Notes under the pieces: generated by a model
Seen by the model: only the letters and a program-made list of their open reading frames with translations
What the model was told of the DNA's origin: nothing
The model's database searches: none
Assembly: GCA_900547685.1 (NCBI GenBank)
Contig: URHS01000056.1
Span: 1-16,275, forward strand
DNA: 16,275 nucleotides
Reading direction: 5' to 3'
From: an uncultured Blautia sp.
GTDB taxonomy: Bacteria; Bacillota; Clostridia; Lachnospirales; Lachnospiraceae
Shown here: in pieces, positions 6,321 through 14,059 of the stretch
How positions within the stretch are numbered: the first letter of the stretch is position 1
Layout: each line of letters opens with the position of its first letter
Made by a program: the position numbers and the translations under genes

Positions 6321-8957
6321 ATGAGAGTTGAAAATATTAATATGTTTAATGATACAATGGCCATAATGGATAGAGGTTATTATGAAGTGAATGGAAAGCG
6401 CATAAATTTGAAGCTTTCTAAAAGAGAAATGGAAGAAATATCCGTGTTTCTGCCAAAGGATATAAAGAGAATTGCTGATAACAAAGACTTTGAGCATATT
6501 TATGTAATAGGAAGAATTGGTGTTGGTTGCGTTAATATGGATTCTTATTCCCTAGCGATTAAAAGATATACGGATTGTTCGTATATGTTCAGCAAGAAAT
6601 CAAAGCCGATTCTTGTACTGAATCTTGCAAATCCTGTAAATCCGGGCGGCGGAGTGCGTCATGGATCAAAAGCTCAGGAGGAAGATCTCTGCAGAAAGAG
6701 TTCTCTCTTGTTATCCTTAGAAAGTTCAAAGGCATCTGCTTATTATAAATACAACAAGTCATTGAATACTTACATGGGTTCAGATGCGGTCATGATCACA
6801 CCGCAGGTTGAAATCATCAAGGATGAAAATGGTAATTTGCTGGAGGAGAGTGTAATTGTATCCGTTATGACTTGTGCCGCACCAATGCTGAGATATGGCA
6901 TGGAGGGACTGACAAATCAGGAATACCAGGATATGGTTTATGGTCGTATTACCGGAATGCTGAAGGTTGCTGCATATCTGGGCTATGAGGTGCTGATTTT
7001 AGGCGCATTCGGATGTGGTGCATTTTCAAATGATGCACATGTTGTGTCAAATCTGTTTTATAAAGCTTTAAAAGAATTTGATTATGATGGAATGAAGGCA
7101 GAAGATTTCTTCCGAAGAATAGATTTTGCAGTACTCAGCCCTTCTGCAGATCAATACAATTACAAGGAATTTGCGAGGAATTTCAGTGATTTTTATCGTG
7201 AGGAGGACGCTGCCGAGGTGGCAGAAGCTCTTGAAAGGGTAAAAGAGACTGAAATAAACCTGGATAGAATCAGGGGAAGTCTTGTTGGTGGAGCTATTGG
7301 TGATGCGCTGGGATACGCAGTTGAATTCCAGCAGGAGGATCAGATATTCAGAAAATATGGAGTCGAGGGCATTACTGAATATGATCTGGTAAATGGAAAA
7401 GCTCTGATTTCAGATGATACGCAGATGACCTTATTTACCGCAAATGGAATCTTAGTGGGTGCTACCAGATTGTCTATGCGTGGCATAGGTAGAGATCCAA
7501 AATCATATGTTTCATGTGCATATCTGGACTGGTTGAAGACTCAGCAGTCGGATATTAAAACTGTAAATAGCTATAAGCGTTTTACAGAAGAAGGTGGTTG
7601 TTCATGGTTGTTAGATGTTCCAGAATTATATTCCAGACGCGCACCGGGAAACACCTGTCTTTCTGCAATGGAGACCAGAGCAGAAGGTGAATATGTAGAT
7701 AGCTTTATTGATAGTCCAATCAATAAAAGCAAGGGGTGTGGCGGAATAATGCGTATCGCTCCACTGGCATTGTTATATAGAATTGGTGAAAACGTCCATT
7801 GTGACATTGATCAGATTGATAAAGAGGCGGCGGAACTTGCTGCCATTACTCATAGTCACTCTCTTGGCTATATGCCGGCTGCTGTAGTGAGCCATATCAT
7901 AAGCAGAATTCTTTGTTCACATGATGAAATGAGTCTGAAGGAGATCGTTTTTGAGGCCAGAGATACGGTCGCTCGGCTCTTTGCTGGTGATAAACATCTT
8001 CCGGAGCTCATTGATATTATTAATAGAGCAGTTCGTCTTTCTGAGGAAAAAGATGTGGCTGACCTAGATAATATTCATGCACTTGGTGAGGGATGGGTTG
8101 CAGAGGAAACACTTGGCATTGCCCTTTATTGTGCACTCAAATATCAGGATGATTTTTCAAAGGCTGTGATTACATCTGTTAATCATAAAGGAGACAGCGA
8201 CTCAACCGGTGCAGTTACAGGTAATATTCTAGGTGCACTTGTTGGTTATGAAGCTATAGAGAGTAAATGGAAAAAAAATCTGGAGCTCATGGATGTAATC
8301 CTTGAGGTTGCGGACGACCTTTGCCATGGCTGTCAAATGTCAGAATACAGTCATTATTACGATCAGGCATGGGTAACAAAGTACATGTCTATGCATCGTT
8401 ATCAAGAACCAAAGAAGCTGGCAACAGAGCTCCGTACAATCAAAGGGGATATCACAAAACAGTCAGATGTGGAAGCAATTGTAAATGCTGCAAATACTAG
8501 CCTGTTAGGGGGCGGTGGAGTCGATGGTGCTATTCATAGAGCAGCCGGACGTCAGCTTTTGGAAGAATGCAGGAAGCTAAATGGATGTAAAACTGGTGAA
8601 GCAAAGCTGACCGGCGCATACAAGCTACCTTGTAAATATATTATTCACACAGTAGGTCCTATCTGGCATGGGGGAAATCAGGACGAAGGAAAGCTATTAG
8701 CAGCTTGCTATAGAAACTCCCTTCAGATAGCTGTTGATCAAGGCATACGTAGTGTTGCATTCCCATCTATTTCTACCGGCGTTTACCGCTTCCCAAAAGA
8801 AAAGGCTGCGGGTATAGCTGTGAAAACAGTAAATCAGTTTGTGGAGGCAAACCCTGGAAAAATTGATCTGGTGGAGTGGATTCTTTTTGATGAAGATACA
8901 CTAAATATCTACGAGAATGCGTTAAGCCAGCTCCAAGTGAGCAAGAACAAGATGTGA
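6321..8957 (+). CDS. Three-domain ADP-ribose hydrolase: PARG (TIGR02452) + DraG + macro domain
   Basis: About 878 residues; the start at 6321 lies 8 bases behind GGAGG (ATG 6318 is also possible). Domain 1 (about 55-290) is microbial poly(ADP-ribose) glycohydrolase: NPVNPGGGVRHGSKAQEE at 104-121 holds the GGG loop and the catalytic glutamate pair, with GAFGCGAFSND near 228. Domain 2 (about 316-690) is ADP-ribosylglycohydrolase: GSLVGGAIGDALG, SDDTQM at 365-370 and KGDSDSTGAVTGN at 623-635 supply the metal-binding acidic residues. Domain 3 (about 705-877) is a MacroD-like macro domain: GDIT, IVNAANTSL, GGGGVDGAIHRAAG and FPSISTGVYRFP. All active-site motifs look intact. The protein should be cytosolic and remove or process several ADP-ribose linkages. 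It probably forms an operon with the downstream ABC genes (13-base gap) and once with kptA. Confidence 0.92.
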   Translation: MRVENINMFNDTMAIMDRGYYEVNGKRINLKLSKREMEEISVFLPKDIKRIADNKDFEHIYVIGRIGVGCVNMDSYSLAIKRYTDCSYMFSKKSKPILVLNLANPVNPGGGVRHGSKAQEEDLCRKSSLLLSLESSKASAYYKYNKSLNTYMGSDAVMITPQVEIIKDENGNLLEESVIVSVMTCAAPMLRYGMEGLTNQEYQDMVYGRITGMLKVAAYLGYEVLILGAFGCGAFSNDAHVVSNLFYKALKEFDYDGMKAEDFFRRIDFAVLSPSADQYNYKEFARNFSDFYREEDAAEVAEALERVKETEINLDRIRGSLVGGAIGDALGYAVEFQQEDQIFRKYGVEGITEYDLVNGKALISDDTQMTLFTANGILVGATRLSMRGIGRDPKSYVSCAYLDWLKTQQSDIKTVNSYKRFTEEGGCSWLLDVPELYSRRAPGNTCLSAMETRAEGEYVDSFIDSPINKSKGCGGIMRIAPLALLYRIGENVHCDIDQIDKEAAELAAITHSHSLGYMPAAVVSHIISRILCSHDEMSLKEIVFEARDTVARLFAGDKHLPELIDIINRAVRLSEEKDVADLDNIHALGEGWVAEETLGIALYCALKYQDDFSKAVITSVNHKGDSDSTGAVTGNILGALVGYEAIESKWKKNLELMDVILEVADDLCHGCQMSEYSHYYDQAWVTKYMSMHRYQEPKKLATELRTIKGDITKQSDVEAIVNAANTSLLGGGGVDGAIHRAAGRQLLEECRKLNGCKTGEAKLTGAYKLPCKYIIHTVGPIWHGGNQDEGKLLAACYRNSLQIAVDQGIRSVAFPSISTGVYRFPKEKAAGIAVKTVNQFVEANPGKIDLVEWILFDEDTLNIYENALSQLQVSKNKM

Positions 8958-8970
8958 TGGAGGGAATGTT

Positions 8971-9678
8971 ATGAAATTTGTAATCGAACATTTATCTAAG
9001 AATTTTGAAAAAAAGGAAGTTCTCAGGGATATTGATTTTTCTTTTGAAGAAGGGAAGATTTACGGCCTTTTGGGGCGAAACGGTGCAGGAAAAACAACGT
9101 TGTTTAATTGTCTTAATCGAGATATAAAAATTGACAGCGGTAAATTTTATCTTGAGGAGAAAGGAATGCATCGAGAGGTAGCAGCGGATGACATCGGGTA
9201 TGTACTTTCGACTCCAACTGTTCCAGAATTTCTCACAGGCAGGGAATTTCTTAAATTCTTTATGGATATTAATGAAAAATCAATCTGTGAACCAAAGACT
9301 ATTGATGAATATTTTTCATATATGAGCATTGCAGAGGAAGACCGTGACAAGCTTTTAAAGGATTATTCTCATGGAATGAAAAATAAGATGCAGATGTTGA
9401 TTAATATCATAGCTCAGCCAAACATTCTCCTCCTTGATGAACCGTTAACCTCTCTTGATGTCGTTGTGGCAGAGGAGATGAAACAGTTGCTGCGTTCTCT
9501 CAAACAAGGGCGTATTACGATTTTCTCAACACATATCATGGATCTGGCTTTGGATCTTTGTGATGAAATTGTACTGCTCAGTCATGGGGAACTGGAAGTT
9601 GTGGAGAAATCAAATCTGGATGGAAAGGAATTCAAAGATAAGATCATAGCAGCATTGCGGGAGGAAGAGAATGAATAA
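8971..9678 (+). CDS. ABC transporter ATP-binding protein
   Basis: 235 residues behind a GGAGGG ribosome site. Walker A is GRNGAGKTT (35-43), the signature is degenerate (SHGMK, 133-137, instead of LSGGQ), Walker B is ILLLDEP (152-158), the D-loop SLD follows, and H188 is the switch histidine. The Q-loop region reads IGYVLSTPTV, where most relatives carry glutamine, so it may be a slow or unusual ATPase. It belongs to the ABC-2/BcrA-like type that pairs with a separate multi-spanning permease. The next gene's ATG lies inside its last codons, which indicates coupling. The substrate is unknown, and the permease partner is broken. Confidence 0.85.
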   Translation: MKFVIEHLSKNFEKKEVLRDIDFSFEEGKIYGLLGRNGAGKTTLFNCLNRDIKIDSGKFYLEEKGMHREVAADDIGYVLSTPTVPEFLTGREFLKFFMDINEKSICEPKTIDEYFSYMSIAEEDRDKLLKDYSHGMKNKMQMLINIIAQPNILLLDEPLTSLDVVVAEEMKQLLRSLKQGRITIFSTHIMDLALDLCDEIVLLSHGELEVVEKSNLDGKEFKDKIIAALREEENE

Positions 9679-10432
9679 GACACTTAAAATATCCTTTTCC
9701 CTTAAAAATACATATCGTGTAAATACCATTCTGTTCTCATTGAAACAAATACCATTGTTAAAAAAACTGTTTCCTGCAACCTTATATCGTGTAAAAGGCT
9801 TGAAGATATTTGCTAACGTGTTATCAGTATTGTGGGAAATTATTTCCGTATTTCTCGGAAAGTTTCTTTATTTCGTTACAATGGTATGTGGGATAGGAAC
9901 TTTGTATGGTAAGTTGCCGCAAAATCAGGTTTTTCTGCATATTATGTTATTTTTGACTATCATCGGCAGTTTTGCAAATACGGATCTTTTTAATCCATCA
10001 AAAGACAAGTATTATGCCATGATCCTGATGCGAATGGATGCGAGGGAGTATACACTTGTCAACTACATCTATATGATGCTTAAGGTACTTATAGGATTTT
10101 TCCCATTTGTGCTTCTGTTTGGAACAGACAGAGATGTACCATTCTGGATTTGCGTTCTGCTTCCATTTTGTATTGTTGGTATGAAACTCTGTTTTTCCGG
10201 AGTAATTCTTTGGCTGGATGAAAAAAATGGGCAAAATTATAATGAGAGTAGGCTGAATAAATATCAATGGGGTGCGATTGCTATTTTACTTGGCATCGCA
10301 TACGGCTTACCGGCTACGGGAGTTGTTTTCCCAGAATGGATATCGGCAGGCATCTTTTTGGTGTTTATACCGCTGGGCATCATAAGATTGCGTTTTATTA
10401 GGAAAACACACTGCCAAAAGGATTTTATGCTT
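9671..10432 (+). pseudogene. ABC permease, truncated by element insertion
   Basis: About 250 codons of a hydrophobic protein starting at ATG 9671, 8 bases inside the ATPase gene. Membrane segments are visible near residues 47-75, 85-105, 132-150, 157-182, 196-215 and 220-240. At about 10430 base composition turns GC-rich, and the frame continues only as antisense of the recombinase gene, giving a meaningless chimeric tail to 10789. Intact relatives are much longer, so the C-terminal part has been separated by insertion of the mobile element. The missing half is not found in the rest of the window, so the element probably extends past its right edge. Confidence 0.75.
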
Positions 10433-10441
10433 TGGCGGGGG

Positions 10442-12127
10442 TCAGCCCGCCTCGGCGGTGTCGGTGGTGTTGATTTCAATATACTCGGCAATCTTGCGGA
10501 ACTCGTCCGCAAACTTAAAGTGAACACTGATATTGCCGTTTTCGTAAACCTTGATATGGTCTACCAAGTCCGTGAGGATTTCACGGGTCAGCGTTTCGAT
10601 GCTTTGATACTTTGCAAAGGCTACCAGCGCGGGGTGTTCCTTGTCAACGCCGTTTGCCAGCTCCGCACGTTCCGCGTTCAGCCGGGCCAGCACATCCGCA
10701 AGCTCGGCGGCCTGCCGTTCATAATCGGATTTCATATCCCGGTATTCCTGCTGGGTGATTTCCCCGTCTTTCCAGTCTTGATACAGTGACTGCTTGTAGC
10801 GGGTTATCCGGGTCAATTCCTTTTCCTTTGCGGCTATCTGGTCGTTAAGGCGGTGGGATTGACTTTTTTTCAGCGGGGCCGAGTTGATGTTGGTTATCAT
10901 TTTCGAGTAGGAAACGGCGGTGTTCACTTGATACTGGATAGCGAACAGAACGGCGGCCTCCAGACGGTTGTGCTTGATAGAGTGCATGGAGCAGGCCGTC
11001 CGGGAGCGGTTCTTGTAAGTGGAGCAGGCGTAATAGATATTTTTCCCGCTCTGGCTGCGGGTGATGGATTTCCCGCAGTCGGCGCATTTCAGAAAACCGC
11101 TGAACAGGTGAACCTCCCGCCCTTTGGGGGATGTCCGGGTATCGCGTACCAGCAGGGCCTGCACCTTGTCAAAGGTTTCGTGGGTGATGATAGCCTCGTG
11201 GGTATCGGGGACGCGCACCCATTCTTCCTCCGGCACCGCCTCAATCTGGTGTACCTTGTAGCTTTTCACACGGCGGCGGCCCTGTACCAAATCCCCGGTA
11301 TAGATGGGGTTGGTGAGGATTTCATGTATCATGCGGGCTCCCCACATGGGGTCGTCCGCCACAGCCGAGGAAACGGGCAGGCCCTTTTTCCGGCGGTAGG
11401 CCGTGGGGCTGGGTATGCCGTGTTCGTTCAGATACAAGGCGATGGCCCTTTTAGACGAGCCTTGCAGGAGCATGGAATACACGCGCTTGACGGTTTCAGC
11501 CGCATCCGCATCCACAATAAGCTGGTGCTTATCCTTAGGGTCTTTGATGTAGCCATAGGGGGCGAAAGAGCCGATATACTGGCCGTTGCGCCGCTTGTAA
11601 TCAAAAACCTGCCGGATTTTCTTTGAGGTCTGATAACAATACTGGTCGTTCATCACATTTGTTATCGGCACAATGATGCTGTTCACGCTATCCGGGTTTA
11701 GGTAGCTGTCCACACCCTCGGCCAAGCTGATAAAGCGGACACCCATCTGCACAAAAAGGTTATCAATCAGACTGCCTGCGTCACTGTAATTCCGGGCAAA
11801 ACGGGAGAGGTCTTTCACCACAACGCAGGTAATTTTTTCGTTCATTACATCCCCCAAAAGCCGCTGGAAACTTTCGCGCTCCGTATCGGTTCCCGTGTGG
11901 CCGTCATCCACATACTCGGTGTAGCTTTCAAATTCTTCCGCATGGTTGAAGTGAAAATCATTGAGTATGTCGCGCTGATTTTTCACGCTGTTGCTATCGT
12001 CAAGTCCCCGGTTGATTTTCTGTAAATCCTCGCGGGAGAGCCGGATATAGCCGCCCATTTTCCAGCGCCGGGCCGTATAGGTAGGGGTTAAAATCTGCTG
12101 ATACCCTCTGTTTTTTTGCCTTGCCAT
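10442..12127 (-). CDS. Large serine recombinase (site-specific integrase)
   Basis: 561 residues. The N-terminal resolvase domain holds the catalytic serine in YIRLSRED (Ser31) and the arginine motif VVKDLSRFARNY (about 104-115), preceded by DDGHTGTDTER. A recombinase domain follows (GYIKDPKDKHQLIVDADAAE, WGARMIHEILTNPIYTGD). Next comes the zinc ribbon, CADCGKS with a second cysteine pair further on, and a coiled coil at about 425-495 that drives synapsis. It catalyses integration and excision between att sites. The start at 12127 follows AAGGAGG. The stop lies almost at the element end, as usual when attP abuts int. GC content is well above the flanking host genes. Confidence 0.93.
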   Translation of the reverse strand: MARQKNRGYQQILTPTYTARRWKMGGYIRLSREDLQKINRGLDDSNSVKNQRDILNDFHFNHAEEFESYTEYVDDGHTGTDTERESFQRLLGDVMNEKITCVVVKDLSRFARNYSDAGSLIDNLFVQMGVRFISLAEGVDSYLNPDSVNSIIVPITNVMNDQYCYQTSKKIRQVFDYKRRNGQYIGSFAPYGYIKDPKDKHQLIVDADAAETVKRVYSMLLQGSSKRAIALYLNEHGIPSPTAYRRKKGLPVSSAVADDPMWGARMIHEILTNPIYTGDLVQGRRRVKSYKVHQIEAVPEEEWVRVPDTHEAIITHETFDKVQALLVRDTRTSPKGREVHLFSGFLKCADCGKSITRSQSGKNIYYACSTYKNRSRTACSMHSIKHNRLEAAVLFAIQYQVNTAVSYSKMITNINSAPLKKSQSHRLNDQIAAKEKELTRITRYKQSLYQDWKDGEITQQEYRDMKSDYERQAAELADVLARLNAERAELANGVDKEHPALVAFAKYQSIETLTREILTDLVDHIKVYENGNISVHFKFADEFRKIAEYIEINTTDTAEAG

Positions 12128-12158
12128 TTGTCCTCCTTCCCTATCACATTACAGCTAT

Positions 12159-12187
12159 ATTATAACTCCGATTGAGGGTATCAGCAA
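12159..12187 (-). promoter_or_regulatory. Recombinase promoter
   Basis: On the minus strand TTGCTG (12187-12182), 17 bases, perfect TATAAT (12164-12159), then AAGGAGG and the recombinase ATG at 12127. Confidence 0.7.
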
Positions 12188-12209
12188 GGATGCCGCCGGA
12201 CATAAAAAG

Positions 12210-12326
12210 GGGGCGGCACTGTGAAAAGTACCGCCCCGGCTTTGGGACATTTTGTCCCAAAGAGGATAGCTATATCACCATCTACTTGTCTTGAAAAGGA
12301 CTGCAGGCAAATTTTCTGCTGTCCTT
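12210..12326. repeat. Hairpin/palindrome unit A
   Basis: Three structures in a row: GGGGCGG/CCGCCCC (12210-12237), the palindrome CTTTGGGACA-TTT-TGTCCCAAAG (12240-12262), and AAGGAC/GTCCTT with inner CAG/CTG (12296-12326). The order, and bits between them (AAAGAGG, GGCT-like, ATCACC), match unit B at 13905-14025, so the two are diverged copies of one non-coding module. It lies between the recombinase promoter and the end of the small protein gene. Confidence 0.6.
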
Positions 12327-12360
12327 GATACGGTAACAATTTTACAAAAATATGAATTTG

Positions 12361-12702
12361 TTAATCTTCATTCCTGGCCGCGACATGAACGTGCTCAACA
12401 ACTCCGTTTTGGTCATAATAAACAATGAGGTTATACGTGTTATTGGTTTCCCAAATATCACCCCACATCCCCGACAGGCTGCTATCTGGTTCTCCCCATA
12501 CCTCTATTAACTGTGTATACTTGTAACCTTGTAATTGTTCTGTTGCATAATCTACACCTTGGTTTTGGCAATAGGAAACCATCAATTCTTTTGAGGGAAT
12601 ATTGTCGTTACTTTTCCGGTTGTAATATCCGTAGAACCAGACAGATACACATAGTACAGCAATTAAGATTATTGCAAAAACAAATAGTACCTTCTTTTTC
12701 AT
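12361..12702 (-). CDS. Membrane-anchored small secreted protein
   Basis: 113 residues. The start is set at 12702 because AAGGAG lies upstream; a longer frame to 12825 would include a palindrome and is unlikely. It begins MKKKVLFVFAIILIAVLCVS, a signal anchor with a cysteine but no proper lipobox, followed by a polar extracellular part. YTQLIEVWGEPDSSLSGMWG and the ending IVYYDQNGVVEHVHV recall small BamE/SmpA-like beta folds in which a GEPD turn is conserved, but this is only a pattern match. It is part of the element's cargo. Its 18-base leader is identical to that of the gene at 14060-14218. Confidence 0.7.
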   Translation of the reverse strand: MKKKVLFVFAIILIAVLCVSVWFYGYYNRKSNDNIPSKELMVSYCQNQGVDYATEQLQGYKYTQLIEVWGEPDSSLSGMWGDIWETNNTYNLIVYYDQNGVVEHVHVAARNED

Positions 12703-12799
12703 ACAATCACACTCCTTATTAAATTGGGAATTTATCTGTTTACTGGAAAACCAAGTATAGCACAATCTTTTACTGTTACTGTTGTTTATCCCCCTCACC

Positions 12800-12820
12800 T
12801 TTGGGACAAAATGTCTCAAA
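12800..12820. repeat. Third, imperfect copy of the TTTGGGACA palindrome
   Basis: TTTGGGACA-AAA-TGTCTCAAA, one mismatch from the perfect palindromes at 12240 and 13930. It lies 10 bases after the XRE gene stop, where it may form a 3'-end hairpin. Confidence 0.55.
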
Positions 12821-12830
12821 GTCACATTTT

Positions 12831-13040
12831 TTAATCTTCATCTTCGATATATTCAAGAATATCCCCCGGCTGGCACTTTAGAACTTTGCAGATTGCGTCT
12901 AACGTACTGAACCGAACAGCTTTTACTTTTCCCGTTTTCAAGTAAGAGAGATTGACATTAGATATACCGACCTGGGCCGCCAAGTCATTAAGCCGCATTT
13001 TTCTGTCCGCCAGCACCCGATCAAGCCGAATAATAATCAT
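12831..13040 (-). CDS. XRE/Cro-CI family small regulator (YozG-like)
   Basis: 69 residues, essentially a single helix-turn-helix domain: LDRVLADRKMRLNDLAAQVG, then ISNVNLSYLKTGKVKAVRFSTL as the recognition helix and following helix, then ICKVLKCQPGDILEYIED. This DILEY ending is typical of the small Cro/CI regulators paired with DUF2975 proteins. Its ATG overlaps the stop of the DUF2975 gene (ATGA), so the two are translated together. A large palindrome by the shared promoter is the likely operator. Confidence 0.9.
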   Translation of the reverse strand: MIIIRLDRVLADRKMRLNDLAAQVGISNVNLSYLKTGKVKAVRFSTLDAICKVLKCQPGDILEYIEDED

Positions 13041-13663
13041 AGCGTATGATCCACCTCGTCCTGCAAATGCACCCCATAATGGATGATGTATGCAGCTACA
13101 ATAAAAGCGATGCTGGGGATAAGCATATTAAACATAGTCTGCCCTGTAGAAATGGACATTCGGCCATTAGATACAAGGTTGATAAGCCAGCAAATCAACA
13201 GTTTGATAAATGGAACAAAAACAGCCACCGAAAATTGGAGTAACCCATAATAAAGCAAATAAGAGGAGTTTTGCTCTGTAAAAATTTCCCCTTTGTTTAT
13301 ATTGGCAAATACGCGGCTTAAAAACCAATAAGCAAAAATCATGGGGACAATATTGATGGCATACATGAAAGAAAGACCTATCTGAATTGTTGGGTCAATC
13401 TGGTCATTATCATTCGTCCATACATGAATATCATCCTTTGTATGGACAGTCATACTGCGAGAATGTGAATTGTGATTTTCTTCTGCGTAAATTGCCCGTT
13501 CAAAGGTTCCTGTTTTTGTATGCAGGAAAAAAGTTTGACGCCCCATAAAACTGAGAACAGTACATAAGACATAGAAACAGATTACAAAATAACAAGCAAA
13601 TTTCATTAACTGAGCGGCAGGTCTTGCAAACCGTTCATTTGCGAGTTTCTGAATGAATTTCAT
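13037..13663 (-). CDS. DUF2975 family membrane protein
   Basis: 208 residues with four predicted membrane segments, near residues 18-40, 90-115, 132-160 and 175-200, and a polar loop after the first. The conserved FANINKGEIFTEQN stretch, preceded by a helix, marks DUF2975. The start at 13663 follows GAGGTGA at good spacing. The family nearly always travels with a small XRE regulator, as here. The pair is thought to be a membrane sensor or modulator plus regulator, but no function is established. Confidence 0.85.
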   Translation of the reverse strand: MKFIQKLANERFARPAAQLMKFACYFVICFYVLCTVLSFMGRQTFFLHTKTGTFERAIYAEENHNSHSRSMTVHTKDDIHVWTNDNDQIDPTIQIGLSFMYAINIVPMIFAYWFLSRVFANINKGEIFTEQNSSYLLYYGLLQFSVAVFVPFIKLLICWLINLVSNGRMSISTGQTMFNMLIPSIAFIVAAYIIHYGVHLQDEVDHTL

Positions 13664-13682
13664 AGTTTATCACCTCGGTCTT

Positions 13683-13711
13683 ATGATAGCAAAGAAATTC
13701 AAATTTTTCAA
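13683..13711 (-). promoter_or_regulatory. Promoter of the DUF2975-XRE operon
   Basis: On the minus strand TTGAAA (13711-13706), 17 bases, TATCAT (13688-13683), then GAGGTGATAAACT and the ATG at 13663. Confidence 0.6.
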
Positions 13712-13742
13712 TAATATTTTAATGTTTATCATTAAAATATTA
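13712..13742. promoter_or_regulatory. Large perfect palindrome abutting the -35 box (candidate operator)
   Basis: 13-base arms, TAATATTTTAATG and CATTAAAATATTA, around TTTAT. It touches the -35 hexamer of the DUF2975-XRE operon on its upstream side. It suits binding by a dimeric HTH protein such as the XRE regulator encoded in the operon. An upstream site could activate or repress. No T-run fits a terminator role in the minus direction. Confidence 0.5.
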
Positions 13743-13847
13743 CTGTCACACTTTATCAAGAAGAAAACTCGCCACTATATCGCAAAGCCTACTGGTATGA
13801 ACGCTATTATTTTGCTATTTTTGGGAGAGTGCACAAACGGCAAGCAG

Positions 13848-14025
13848 GGCAAGTGTGGCCACACTTGCCATTTTTGACTGGCCGGGGGGCCGTCAAAATG
13901 CTTGTTGGGGAGCCTCCCCAAACCCGGCTCTTTGGGACAAAATGTCCCAAAGAGGTTGGCTGCGTCACCGCCGCTGTCGCGCCGATTCCTTACAAAAAGA
14001 CAGTGGCAAAAGGCCCGCTGTCTTT
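13848..14025. other. Array of five inverted repeats, oriT-like; includes unit B
   Basis: Five successive structures are present: GGCAAGTGTGG/CCACACTTGCC (13848-13869, no loop); TTTTGAC-T-GGCC/GGCC-GTCAAAA (13872-13898); TTGGGGAG/CTCCCCAA (13905-13921); CTCTTTGGGACA/TGTCCCAAAGAG (13928-13954); and AAAGACAG/CTGTCTTT with inner GGC/GCC (13996-14025). GC content is far above the sequence on both sides and no gene fits. Dense inverted repeats of this kind flank nick sites upstream of mobilisation genes in Firmicute elements, so this may be an oriT or its remnant. A structured RNA is the alternative. No relaxase gene is next to it in this window. Confidence 0.5.
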
Positions 14026-14059
14026 GATGCGTTAGTTGATTTCACAAACTGGAATTGAC

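Noticed and set aside
6090..6497. Minus-strand 135-codon frame across the kptA remnant
   Set aside because: It is the shadow of the kptA remnant and the PARG start. The plus-strand reading matches KptA motifs and the minus-strand reading matches nothing.
10853..11626. Plus-strand 257-codon open frame opposite the recombinase
   Set aside because: It is antisense to a well-supported serine recombinase. Its glycine- and valine-rich composition is typical of a GC-rich shadow frame.
12703..12825. Longer N-terminus for the small secreted protein
   Set aside because: The added residues include the imperfect palindrome, would bury the signal anchor, and lack a ribosome site, whereas 12702 has AAGGAG at proper spacing.
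12241..13951. Repeated palindromes considered as a CRISPR array
   Set aside because: There are only three copies, spaced hundreds of bases apart with genes between them and no regular spacers.
13829..14058. Two overlapping plus-strand frames of 67-68 codons
   Set aside because: They are entirely made of the inverted-repeat array, contain improbable residue runs and lack ribosome sites.
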